Shown piece by piece: positions 5,959 to 12,932 of a stretch of 21,387 nucleotides of DNA. Source of the DNA: JBIOHJ01 sp044448905 (GTDB lineage Bacteria > Bacteroidota > Bacteroidia > AKYH767-A > OLB10); NCBI GenBank assembly GCA_044448905.1, contig JBIOHJ010000052.1:1-21387 (forward strand), in the 5' to 3' direction. The translations under genes were made by a program, and so were the position numbers. The stretch's first letter is position 1. Each line of letters starts with the position of its first letter. The notes under the pieces are model-generated. The model was not told the DNA's origin and did no database searches. It saw nothing but the letters and a program-made list of their open reading frames with translations.

Positions 5959-6450
5959 ATGAAATGTGTTTACGCTAAAACAATTTCAAATATGGTAGAT
6001 GTAATTATAGCACGTCATCAAAACTCGCAAGGCGTTATACACAACGAAAGTGTAATTGACGTGCAGAATCCAAAACACCCGCTTGCGGAAGAAGAGGTAA
6101 CCCAGGTATTAGGCAAGCTGTTGCATGTTTATATTAACCGTCCCGGCCATTTTAAAGTAATGTTAATAATAATGCCTGTCGGCAATAACAAAACAACTTC
6201 GCCTCTTTCACAAGCTAATACTAACGGTGAGATAACATCCGGGAGGCTGCGTGAAATCTTAACTGAACGCGAGCTGGAAGTGCTGGAGCTATTTGTGCAG
6301 GGATTGCACAGTCATGATATTGCCGGAAAACTCAGCATAGATATAGAAACAGTGCGCACCCACCGCCAGCATATTTATAATACACTGGGCATTCACAGCA
6401 TCGAACTGCTGATTATTCAATCGGAAAAAAACAATTGGTTTCCTTCTTAA
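5959..6450 (+). CDS. LuxR/GerE-type HTH regulator without receiver domain
   Basis: The 163-aa protein ends in a clear LuxR-type helix-turn-helix (residues 101-155): LTERELEVLELFVQGLHSHD, then a recognition helix IETVRTHRQHIYNTLGI. Residues 1-85 do not resemble a phosphoacceptor receiver (no DD or DxxxxT/K pattern) nor an autoinducer domain that I can name. They may be a small sensory or dimerisation region. It is expected to be a cytoplasmic DNA-binding regulator. It is one of only two plus-strand genes here. Upstream it has repeated GGAACATTT boxes. Downstream it is followed within 60 bp by an array of 21-bp palindromes, so it is a natural candidate for binding one or both. The target genes are unknown. 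Confidence 0.8.
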   Translation: MKCVYAKTISNMVDVIIARHQNSQGVIHNESVIDVQNPKHPLAEEEVTQVLGKLLHVYINRPGHFKVMLIIMPVGNNKTTSPLSQANTNGEITSGRLREILTERELEVLELFVQGLHSHDIAGKLSIDIETVRTHRQHIYNTLGIHSIELLIIQSEKNNWFPS

Positions 6451-6486
6451 CAATAAATCAACCGGTTATCACTGTTTTATCGTTTT

Positions 6487-6711
6487 TCCAGGCAATTTTC
6501 CTGCATAGGAAAGCCATTTCCCTATACCGGAAAATCATTTTCTCACACGGGAAAGTTATTTTCCTACACTGAAAAATAGTTTTCCTGCCTCGGAAAGTTA
6601 TTTTCCCATATCGGAAAATCGTTTTCCTATATCGGAAAGTTGTTTTCCCACACAGGAAAATCGTTTTCCTATACCGGAAAGTCATTTTCCCACACAGGAA
6701 AATCATTTTCC
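6487..6711. repeat. Array of 21-bp mini-palindromes (ten units plus one degenerate)
   Basis: Units begin at 6508, 6529, 6550, 6571, 6592, 6613, 6634, 6655, 6676 and 6697, spaced exactly 21 bp. A degenerate unit lies at 6487. Each is GGAAA(A/G)-NNN-TTTTCC plus a 6-nt pyrimidine/A spacer, that is, a short inverted repeat with a 3-nt centre. Units at 6613, 6655 and 6697 are perfect. Those at 6550, 6592, 6634 and 6676 carry G opposite T at the sixth pair, so a 42-bp two-unit period overlies the 21-bp one. The array fills most of the 392-bp gap (6451-6842) between the LuxR-type and fibronectin-III genes. Because 21 is a multiple of three, the long open minus-strand frame across it is probably a by-product. 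Confidence 0.95.
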
Positions 6712-6741
6712 GCGACCTTCATTCAATAGCTGAGTAAAAAT

Positions 6742-6757
6742 TCACCCTGCAGGGTGA
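6742..6757. promoter_or_regulatory. Perfect 16-bp palindrome, candidate operator
   Basis: TCACCCTGCAGGGTGA is a perfect palindrome. It ends 23 nt before the TATCTTTG box at 6781, so it abuts the expected -33 region of the fibronectin-III gene promoter. It may bind a dimeric regulator. Confidence 0.45.
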
Positions 6758-6780
6758 TGTATAGCCGTTAGTGGCGCATA

Positions 6781-6788
6781 TATCTTTG
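6781..6788 (+). promoter_or_regulatory. Putative -7 box of the fibronectin-III protein gene
   Basis: TATCTTTG is an exact TAnnTTTG match 54 nt before the ATG at 6843. No clear -33 TTTG is seen. The palindrome at 6742-6757 lies where an activator could compensate. Confidence 0.5.
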
Positions 6789-6842
6789 TAGTATAAATTC
6801 AGAGTAAAAATTAGCAAAGCCAAATAGTAAAAAAATTAAAAT

Positions 6843-7463
6843 ATGGAAATCATCATCATTCCCAAGCTGGAACTGAAAAAGAAAAGCGATTCGGAATTTG
6901 ACGAGTATGTGCTGGATAAGATTGGCAAAGTTCCCGTCAACTTTCCCGTTACCGATCCCACCATTGCCAATGTGACCACGAAGCACACCGCTTATCACGA
7001 TGCGGTTGTTAAAGCCATTGACGGGACAAAGGCAGATACCGATGATAAAAACACTTTGCGCAGGGAACTAAGCATTATGACAACCAATCTTGCCAATGAT
7101 TGCGCCCGCAGGTCGGATGGCGACACTGCTAAATTCCTCAGCACCGGCTTTGCCATGAAATCGCAGGGCAGCCCTGTTGGTATTCTTCCCGCCCCACAGG
7201 ATTTTGTGCTGAAAGCAGGCGACAATGAACGCGAAATGGATACAAACTGGAAGAAGGTGGACAAAGCGGACAAGTACCAGGTAAGGCTGGGCATTGACCC
7301 CGAAAATCCAGATTCCTGGATGATAGAAGCCATTGTATCGCCATCCAAAGCGCACTTTACAGGTTTGGAAAGCGGGAAAAAATATTATGCACGGGTACGC
7401 GCCATAGGTAGTAAAGGGTTGTACGGGAACTGGAGCGATATTTCATCGAAACGTTGTCCATAA
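6843..7463 (+). CDS. Fibronectin type III domain protein
   Basis: The 206-aa protein has two parts. Residues 1-110 are mostly helical (FPVTDPTIANVTTKHTAYHD; NTLRRELSIMTTNLANDCAR; GDTAKFLSTGFAM). Residues 115-206 form a fibronectin-III domain: PAPQDFVLKAGDNE, then W136, KYQVRLG, FTGLESGKKYYARVRAIG and the closing YGNWSDISS. This two-part layout is common for single-copy or amplified genes in Bacteroidota. No signal peptide, lipobox or T9SS domain is visible, so export is not evident from the sequence. The ATG at 6843 follows a good -7 box. It is convergent with the T9SS gene at 7543, with 79 bp between the stops. The role is not known; it probably binds a protein or carbohydrate partner. Confidence 0.75.
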   Translation: MEIIIIPKLELKKKSDSEFDEYVLDKIGKVPVNFPVTDPTIANVTTKHTAYHDAVVKAIDGTKADTDDKNTLRRELSIMTTNLANDCARRSDGDTAKFLSTGFAMKSQGSPVGILPAPQDFVLKAGDNEREMDTNWKKVDKADKYQVRLGIDPENPDSWMIEAIVSPSKAHFTGLESGKKYYARVRAIGSKGLYGNWSDISSKRCP

Positions 7464-7470
7464 AAGAAGG

Positions 7471-7505
7471 GAGGGTTTTAAATTTTTCTGAATTAAAAGA
7501 AAGCT
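7471..7505. repeat. 35-bp direct repeat, copy A
   Basis: This copy is identical to 9381-9415 at 33 of 35 positions. Both copies are preceded by AAAGAAGG. In copy B that is followed by about 38 further bases holding the left terminator arm. Copy A lacks them, so it looks like a collapsed terminator copy downstream of the fibronectin-III gene. Confidence 0.7.
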
Positions 7506-7542
7506 GTGAAACGTAAAAAGAAAAACGAGTAATTCATATTTT

Positions 7543-9174
7543 TCAATTAATGAATATTATTTTTTTCACCTCTTCAAAATCTTCTCCTTTTATTTTCAGT
7601 AAATAAATTCCTGATTCCGATTCCACACCGTTTTCGTTATCACCATTCCATCGCACCTGGTACCCACCGGGCGGTATTCCTGAATTTAATAATGTTTTAA
7701 CCACTCTGCCCGCAAGATCGGTTATATAGCAACAAATTTTTTGCGGCTTATCCGTAAACACCGAAATGAGTGTTGAGCCGGTGAATGGATTCGGATAAAC
7801 GGTTACAGGTTTTAACGGGAGCTCAGCCTTGTAAACGGAAGTATATAAGCATAAAGTGGTATCAAGTATACCGTTTCCCAACGGAATAGTGGCGAGGCTT
7901 AAACCGCTTCCGGTTGATGATTGCGACAACGGTAATGAAACTACAAGAGGTGTATAGTTTAAAACCGGGATTGACACGCTACTTTCATCACAGCCGCTTA
8001 CTCCGTTTGCATCGGTTTTAATAATGTAAGTTTGTGTGTATCCTGTGACGGGTGCCCCTCTTATTCCGGATATAATATAACCGTTATCGGCTGTTACGGA
8101 AGCTGAAAATCCTTCGCTCCAGTAAGTAGCCCCGTATTGTTTCATCCAAAGCGTATTCCCTGCCGAATCGGTCTTCATAAGTAAAATATAATGATAGTTA
8201 TTGGCAGTATCTATCGTTTCACCGGCAATTAAATACCCGTTGCCGGGCGTAATTTCAACCGATCCCGCTTTATCAAACCCGGGCCGGCTGATGATTTTTG
8301 ACCAAATGATATTTCCGGACGAATCGGTCCGGATTAAACACATATCATCAGCGTCAGGAAAGTTATAGTGAGTTGCAGCCAGGATAAATCCTCCATCAAC
8401 AGTTTGTTTTACAGAATTAAGCCCATAGTAAGAGCCTTCACCGTAAGTTTTTGTCCAAATAATATTTCCCGATGAATCGGTTTTTGTTAATGATATTGGA
8501 GAATACTGAACGGGAAGCTGCGCTGTATCCGTAACTCCGGCAATGATAAACCCGTTATCGCTGGTTTGCTGAACAGAATGGCCCCTGCATTGCCCTGTGC
8601 TTCCATACAATTTTGCCCAAAGAAATGTACCTGCCGAATCCGTTTTAACCAAAAAGGCTGAAGAAGCAGATGTTAAAATAGCTTCCGAAGAGCCAATTAA
8701 AATAAATCCTCCGTCATTAGTTTGCTGAAAAGAGCTTATCCCGGAATTGCCATTAATAGTTGAAAAGCTTTTTAACCATAGCGGAGTTCCTGCCGAATCC
8801 GTTTTCATCATTACTGCCGAATTCGAAAATGTAGGTGGCATGAAAAATTTATTCCCTATTAAAATAAATCCATTATCCGAAGTTTGATGTCCGTAAGTAA
8901 ACAGATCATGCAACAGGGGTGTACTATAGGAATGAGACCATATAACGCTTCCGGCACTGTCTAACCGGGTCAGAAGCCCATCCATATTATCGCTTAATGG
9001 AGGCAAACTAACCAGCATCCCGGGAAGGAAATACCCTCCGTCAGAAGTTTGCTTTATAGAGCCGCAATTTGCATTATAAAAACCCGGCATTGTATAAAAT
9101 TTTTGAAATGTAATTTGCGCAGCCATATTAAAGCTGAGCAATAAAGCGGGGATTAATAAAAATGTTCTCTTCAT
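7543..9174 (-). CDS. T9SS-sorted secreted protein with seven propeller-like repeats
   Basis: The 543-aa product has a Sec signal peptide (residues 1-19, cut before Gln20). Seven repeats follow, each pairing a core such as QTSDGGFIL, QQTNDGGFILIG or VKQTVDGGFILAA with a strand such as KTDSAGNTLWMKQYG. Seven repeats suit a seven-bladed beta-propeller. From about residue 455 it carries a T9SS type A sorting domain: VTVYPNPFTGSTLISVF, then GGYQVRWNGDNENG and SGIYLLKIKG. The mature protein should be on the surface or released. No catalytic motif is evident. It starts at a clear ATG and is flanked by 35-bp direct repeats (7471-7505, 9381-9415). It converges on the fibronectin-III gene. Confidence 0.85.
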   Translation of the reverse strand: MKRTFLLIPALLLSFNMAAQITFQKFYTMPGFYNANCGSIKQTSDGGYFLPGMLVSLPPLSDNMDGLLTRLDSAGSVIWSHSYSTPLLHDLFTYGHQTSDNGFILIGNKFFMPPTFSNSAVMMKTDSAGTPLWLKSFSTINGNSGISSFQQTNDGGFILIGSSEAILTSASSAFLVKTDSAGTFLWAKLYGSTGQCRGHSVQQTSDNGFIIAGVTDTAQLPVQYSPISLTKTDSSGNIIWTKTYGEGSYYGLNSVKQTVDGGFILAATHYNFPDADDMCLIRTDSSGNIIWSKIISRPGFDKAGSVEITPGNGYLIAGETIDTANNYHYILLMKTDSAGNTLWMKQYGATYWSEGFSASVTADNGYIISGIRGAPVTGYTQTYIIKTDANGVSGCDESSVSIPVLNYTPLVVSLPLSQSSTGSGLSLATIPLGNGILDTTLCLYTSVYKAELPLKPVTVYPNPFTGSTLISVFTDKPQKICCYITDLAGRVVKTLLNSGIPPGGYQVRWNGDNENGVESESGIYLLKIKGEDFEEVKKIIFIN

Positions 9175-9356
9175 AAAAAAAGAAAAAAAACAGTCATTGT
9201 GTACAAAGACGTGCTTTATTGATGCACCGTTGCATGCCGGAATAAATTTAGCATGCAGGCCTCAGCCGTCATTTAAATATTTGTATCAAAAACCAGGCAG
9301 GATGCACTAATTCATCAACAGGTGCCCCTGAGAGAAAGAAGGGTATTCATAAAAAT

Positions 9357-9388
9357 AAACCCTCCCGGCCGGCTGACCGAGAGGGTTT
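9357..9388. terminator. Bidirectional rho-independent-type terminator
   Basis: AAACCCTC (9357-9364) pairs perfectly with GAGGGTTT (9381-9388) around a GC-rich 16-nt loop. T-rich runs follow the stem on both strands. On the minus strand it lies 27 nt beyond the stop of the gene at 9415 and would end that transcript. The rest of 9175-9414 has no gene. Confidence 0.75.
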
Positions 9389-9415
9389 TTAATTTTTCTG
9401 AATTGAAAGAAAGCT
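9381..9415. repeat. 35-bp direct repeat, copy B
   Basis: This is the partner of 7471-7505 (33 of 35 identical). It includes the right arm of the terminator and ends at the stop codon of the 9415 gene. Confidence 0.7.
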
Positions 9416-9825
9416 TATTCCTGGTGTTCGTGCTTTTCTCCTTCGGGATGCATGCACTTCTCCACAATTTCGTGAAACACATCATGCAATGCAGAAAGCT
9501 TTTTAGTAATCACTTCATCGGATTCTTTATTGTCAATTGATGTTTTCAAATCAACTGAGCCTGCAACTAACCGTCTTGTGGCGCTTATTATCACATCGGT
9601 CGTAAATTCAGGAGGAATTTTTGAAGAGGCAAGCGCTTGCGCTTTTTCAAGCATTTCGCCAGCGCGTTCTTTAATGGGTTGCAGGTTGCCTTCTTCACTC
9701 GGGTGAAATGTTTGCGACATTACACCGTGAAATGTTTTCAACTCGGGCCACTTATCGAGTTTTGATTGTGTAAATCCTGTAAAAGAAATTAACAGCATTG
9801 CGGGAATTAAGAGTAGTCTTTTCAT
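9415..9825 (-). CDS. Small secreted helical His/Cys-rich protein, function unknown
   Basis: The 136-aa product starts at ATG 9825. The frame opens to 9843 only via a TTG that overlaps the -7 box. Residues 1-20 are a Sec signal peptide (MKRLLLIPAMLLISFTGFTQ). The mature part looks like a four-helix bundle: WPELKTFHGVMSQTFHPSEE, a second helix to about residue 68, a third ending near residue 97, and a last helix around LHDVFHEIVEKC. His33, His41, His114, His118, Cys124 and His126, plus a C-terminal EKHEHQE tail, could bind a metal or haem. The shape recalls cytochrome b562/c'-like bundles, but there is no CxxCH. I do not recognise a named family. It probably acts in the periplasm and is followed by a strong terminator. 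Confidence 0.65.
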   Translation of the reverse strand: MKRLLLIPAMLLISFTGFTQSKLDKWPELKTFHGVMSQTFHPSEEGNLQPIKERAGEMLEKAQALASSKIPPEFTTDVIISATRRLVAGSVDLKTSIDNKESDEVITKKLSALHDVFHEIVEKCMHPEGEKHEHQE

Positions 9826-9840
9826 TGCTTTGTTTTTTTG

Positions 9841-9848
9841 CAAATATA
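9841..9848 (-). promoter_or_regulatory. Putative -7 box of the 9415-9825 gene
   Basis: The minus strand reads TATATTTG, an exact TAnnTTTG match only 16 nt from the ATG at 9825. It would give a very short leader. It argues against the TTG start at 9843. Confidence 0.3.
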
Positions 9849-9898
9849 AATGTTTTATAAATGCCTCTTCGGGATTGAATTATCTGAGAAAAATAACA

Positions 9899-10567
9899 TC
9901 ATTTAACACCGGTTTCTGCATTCAAATTCCTATACGCAACATAAGAATACACTACCGATATTAAAACAGCGGTAATTGTGAGGCCTATAAATACAGTGGT
10001 GTACTTTTGCATAGGTAAAATAACTGCGAGAGCAAATCCCGCTATGCCAATCCAAAAAAATAGCTTTCCGCCAAGCCGATGTGTTTTCCTCCACACGGTT
10101 TCATTTTCCAGTGTCCATGGTGTGCGGATTCCGATAAAATAATTTGGTTTTATCATCCCCATATAATTTCCAAGAATGGCAAGAAAAAGACTGGTGAGTA
10201 GAAAAATCCATGAGTTTGTATTTTGAGTTGTTCCCGATACGGCAGAGTTGATTATCAAATAACTTATCGCGCACATAAATACTGCCATCACCAACCGGAT
10301 GCGATTGTAAGTTTGCATAAACTGGATGAATTTCTTTTTAGGATCAATTTTTGGAATAACCAGCATGAGCAGGTAAAAGCAAATATTAAACGTGACAATA
10401 AAAACGGCAAATTTATTTTTACTTCCAAAATCATCAGGTTCTCCTTTCATGTTAAAATGAGTGGGAACTGTATCGGGAAGGTTATTCCATTGATACGCAA
10501 GATAAAATAAAGGTAAAATGCTGACTAAGAATATCAGTGTTTCGCGCAGTGTGATTTTTGTTTTCAT
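9899..10567 (-). CDS. SdpI-like DUF1648/SdpI membrane protein
   Basis: The 222-aa integral membrane protein starts at ATG 10567. The longer frame to 10666 overlaps the repressor gene and adds a polar, non-membrane extension. Residues 10-70 form the DUF1648 segment, with the marker LPDTVPTHFNMKGEPDDFG between two membrane helices. Residues 133-168 hold the SdpI signature GNYMGMIKPNYFIGIRTPWT followed by VWRKTHRLGG. About six transmembrane helices are visible. Family members include Bacillus subtilis SdpI, which gives immunity to the SDP toxin and senses it. The gene lies 46 bp after an ArsR-type repressor, just as sdpR pairs with sdpI. No toxin gene is present, so the stress sensed here is unknown. 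The fit to the family is strong. Confidence 0.85.
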   Translation of the reverse strand: MKTKITLRETLIFLVSILPLFYLAYQWNNLPDTVPTHFNMKGEPDDFGSKNKFAVFIVTFNICFYLLMLVIPKIDPKKKFIQFMQTYNRIRLVMAVFMCAISYLIINSAVSGTTQNTNSWIFLLTSLFLAILGNYMGMIKPNYFIGIRTPWTLENETVWRKTHRLGGKLFFWIGIAGFALAVILPMQKYTTVFIGLTITAVLISVVYSYVAYRNLNAETGVK

Positions 10568-10613
10568 ATTAGTAGTATTTTGTTTGTGAATACTGTTTTG
10601 GATGCTGATTATT

Positions 10614-10883
10614 TTATTTCTTTTTGGAAGGTTGTTTAAACTGGATAAACCATTCGGCAATTTCATCCATAACAGTCATGTTAAGCGAATACTCAATGAA
10701 TTGTCCGTTGCGGATGGATAATACAAGGTTTGCCTGCTTCAGCAAATCGAGATGATGTGAAATACTTGGCTTGGTCATGTCGAAACGGTCGGCAATTTCA
10801 CCTGCCGTCATATCGCCTTTCCGCAACAGCTGAAGTATTTTTCTGCGTGTGGGATCGTTTAGTGCTCTGAATAGAAGATTCAT
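10614..10883 (-). CDS. ArsR-family (SdpR-like) transcriptional repressor
   Basis: The 89-aa winged-helix protein starts at ATG 10883. The frame continues to a TTG at 10904, but that codon overlaps the candidate promoter and operator. The ArsR pattern is clear: FRALNDPTRRKILQLL (5-20), GEIADRFDMTKPSISHHLDL (recognition helix at about 36-49) and the wing LVLSIRNGQFIEYSL. The metal-binding cysteines of ArsR/SmtB sensors are absent, which fits the SdpR-like subgroup, whose regulation depends on its membrane partner. It is a soluble dimeric DNA binder, probably repressing itself and the downstream SdpI-like gene through the palindrome at 10905-10926. Confidence 0.85.
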   Translation of the reverse strand: MNLLFRALNDPTRRKILQLLRKGDMTAGEIADRFDMTKPSISHHLDLLKQANLVLSIRNGQFIEYSLNMTVMDEIAEWFIQFKQPSKKK

Positions 10884-10904
10884 ATTATTTAAATAATTAG
10901 GCAA

Positions 10905-10926
10905 ATGTCTAAATATTATTTGACAT
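10905..10926. promoter_or_regulatory. Candidate operator of the SdpR-like repressor
   Basis: Minus strand ATGTCAAATAAT-ATTTAGACAT is a 22-bp imperfect palindrome, 8 of 11 pairs matched, with perfect ATGTC/GACAT ends. It overlaps a candidate -7 (GACATTTG, 10902-10909) that has an ATTTG 20 nt upstream at the -33 position. Binding there would block transcription. Confidence 0.5.
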
Positions 10927-10993
10927 GAACAAATTTTTATTAAAATAAAATGACAAATAAGAATTAAATACCTAAGGGTGAGGGTAATAAAAA

Positions 10994-11968
10994 TTATATT
11001 TCCCTAAGCATTAAATCCGCACAAAAATCCATCAGCGGCCTTTTGTTTTGCCCGGGAAGCTGTATTGAATTAATTTGCTTTAAGGCGGAAGTATAAAAAT
11101 GCTGCATTTCGTTTTTTGCATGCTGCTTTACATCAGCCTTGTTGAATAATTCGGTTACCTGTTTTATTTTTTCCTCGTTTGGAAGGGTTGAGGATGAGTA
11201 AAGCTTTTTTAATTCCTGCTTCCATTCAGCATTCAAAACTTCCATTGCTTTTAAAAAAAGAAAAGTTTTTTTATTCGAAATAATATCACCGCCAGTTTGC
11301 TTGCCGAATTTATTTTTATCACCATACACATCCAGAAAATCATCCTGCAGCTGGAATGCAATGCCAATATTTTTTCCAAAATCATAAATGCGATTGGCAT
11401 CTTCACTGCTTGCTCCGCCAATCAAAGCGCCAATCTGTAAGCTGGCACCAAGTAAGACTGCCGTTTTAAAGCGTATCATGGCAATGTAATCAGTAATAGA
11501 GACGGCATCTTTGTTCTCAAAATTCATATCTGTCTGCTGCCCTTCGCAAACTTCAATAGCTGTTCGCGAAAAAATATTTACAACATCTTTTACAACCCTG
11601 TCTTCAGTCATCATCATCAGCTGGTACGATTTCACAAACATGGCATCACCCGAAAGGATGGCGGTATTTACATTCCATTTTTCATGAACGGTTTGTTTTG
11701 ACCTCCGCATAGGCGATTTATCCATAATATCATCATGCAGTAAGGTGAAATTGTGAAACAGTTCTATACCTGATGCAGCAGGAATGGCTTTGGCAATATC
11801 TCCGTTAAACATTTCGCACCCCATCAAAACTAAAAGCGGGCGCAAACGCTTGCCGCCAAGCGAAAGCATATAGCGCACCGGGTCATAAAGTTCGGCAGGT
11901 GTTGAATTAAAACTTAATTCCAATAAACTTTTTTCTATTTCTTCCCGGAGATTTTCAATGCTGTGCAT
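10994..11968 (-). CDS. Polyprenyl (GGPP/FPP-type) diphosphate synthase
   Basis: The 324-aa trans-isoprenyl diphosphate synthase condenses IPP onto an allylic diphosphate. It has the substrate region GGKRLRP (38-44), the first Asp-rich motif DDIMD (79-83), the FKT block near 167-169, GGD at about 227, and the second Asp-rich motif FQLQDDFLD (205-213). The first motif has no insertion. Phe74, five residues before it, is a bulky residue expected to limit chain length, so a short product (C15-C20) is likelier than a long quinone tail. This is inference. It is the last gene of the four-gene operon, 9 bp after the epimerase gene. It might supply an isoprenoid lipid used by the sugar genes or the transporter, or simply be carried along. 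Confidence 0.9.
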   Translation of the reverse strand: MHSIENLREEIEKSLLELSFNSTPAELYDPVRYMLSLGGKRLRPLLVLMGCEMFNGDIAKAIPAASGIELFHNFTLLHDDIMDKSPMRRSKQTVHEKWNVNTAILSGDAMFVKSYQLMMMTEDRVVKDVVNIFSRTAIEVCEGQQTDMNFENKDAVSITDYIAMIRFKTAVLLGASLQIGALIGGASSEDANRIYDFGKNIGIAFQLQDDFLDVYGDKNKFGKQTGGDIISNKKTFLFLKAMEVLNAEWKQELKKLYSSSTLPNEEKIKQVTELFNKADVKQHAKNEMQHFYTSALKQINSIQLPGQNKRPLMDFCADLMLREI

Positions 11969-11977
11969 GAAGAAAAA

Positions 11978-12919
11978 TTAATTTCCCGAACGGCTGAAAA
12001 TAGTAATCAGCTTTTTAATTCCTTCATCAAGCGAAGTCATTTTCCGGTTGAGAAGGATTTTCATTTTATGAATGTCGGGACATCTGCGTGTCATATCCCC
12101 TTCTTTTAATGCGGGCAGGTGAACAAGCTTTGATTTAGAGTTAGCAAGCTTTATAATTTTTTTGGCAAGGTCGAGAATTGTAATCTCGCTATCACTTCCA
12201 ATATTCACAACGTCATTTATATATTTTTCCTGGTAAAAAGCACTAACGGTTGCTTCAATGTTGTCATCAATGTGGCAAAAAGTACGGGTCTGTAAACCGT
12301 CACCATAAACAGTAATGTCTTTGTTATGCAGTGCGGCATGAATAAACCTCGACATCACAAAATCATTACTTTGCTTGGGCCCGTAAGTATTGAAAAAACG
12401 ATAAATAGTAAAATCAAGATCAAACTCCTGCTTATAAGCGCGCAGGTATGCTTCGCCTACGTTTTTAACAATGGCATAAGGAAGGCGTGAGTTAAGAGGA
12501 GTGGTATGTTCGTTTTGAGGAAATTCCACAGGCTCGCCATATACTTCGGAGGATGAAGAGTAAAAAATTCTTTTCACACCTGTATTTTTTGAAAGGTCTA
12601 ACATATTGCGTATGCCTTCCAGGTCGCGCAACACCATGGCAGGATTAGCCAATGTGCGTTTTACACCAACTAATGCGGCATAATGAAAAACGTAATCAAA
12701 CTTGTGTGCAAAAAATATGCTCGAGATATCGTTAAACTGGTTGACATCCGATTTAATGAACCGAACATTTTTATATAGTGATTTTGGCAGCTTGGTTTGA
12801 GTCCCGGTTTGAAGATTATCTACCACCACAACAAGGTTGTTTTTATTCTCGGCAAGTTTTTCAGCAAGGCAGCTTCCAATGAAGCCTGCGCCACCGGTAA
12901 CTAAAATTTTTGTTTCCAT
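11978..12919 (-). CDS. NAD-dependent sugar-nucleotide epimerase/dehydratase
   Basis: The 313-aa extended short-chain dehydrogenase has the NAD-binding GGAGFIG (9-15) and the acidic ribose-binding VVDNL (32-36). The serine run SSSSEVYG (121-128) and Tyr148-x3-Lys152 complete the catalytic set, followed by the substrate-loop RFFNTYGP and GDGLQTRTF. The layout fits UDP-glucose 4-epimerase, UDP-glucuronate decarboxylase and related enzymes. Substrate specificity cannot be read safely. It lies 13 bp after rfbA and 9 bp before the prenyl synthase gene. It is a cytoplasmic enzyme, probably making an activated sugar for a surface glycan or glycolipid. With rfbA supplying dTDP-glucose, a dTDP-sugar is a plausible substrate, but rfbB, rfbC and rfbD are not in the window. 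Confidence 0.88.
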   Translation of the reverse strand: METKILVTGGAGFIGSCLAEKLAENKNNLVVVVDNLQTGTQTKLPKSLYKNVRFIKSDVNQFNDISSIFFAHKFDYVFHYAALVGVKRTLANPAMVLRDLEGIRNMLDLSKNTGVKRIFYSSSSEVYGEPVEFPQNEHTTPLNSRLPYAIVKNVGEAYLRAYKQEFDLDFTIYRFFNTYGPKQSNDFVMSRFIHAALHNKDITVYGDGLQTRTFCHIDDNIEATVSAFYQEKYINDVVNIGSDSEITILDLAKKIIKLANSKSKLVHLPALKEGDMTRRCPDIHKMKILLNRKMTSLDEGIKKLITIFSRSGN

Positions 12920-12932
12920 AATCTGCGAATAA

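Noticed and set aside
6458..6706. Minus-strand 82-codon frame with heptad repeats over the palindrome array
   Set aside because: A 21-bp period keeps any stop-free frame open, so its openness is not evidence of coding. The DNA-level palindromes explain the pattern better.
6768..6998. Minus-strand frame opposite the start of the fibronectin-III gene
   Set aside because: It covers the promoter and the coding start of a well-supported gene and resembles no known protein.
10568..10666. N-terminal extension of the SdpI-like protein
   Set aside because: It overlaps the repressor gene and adds a polar tail before the first membrane helix. The ATG at 10567 fits the family.
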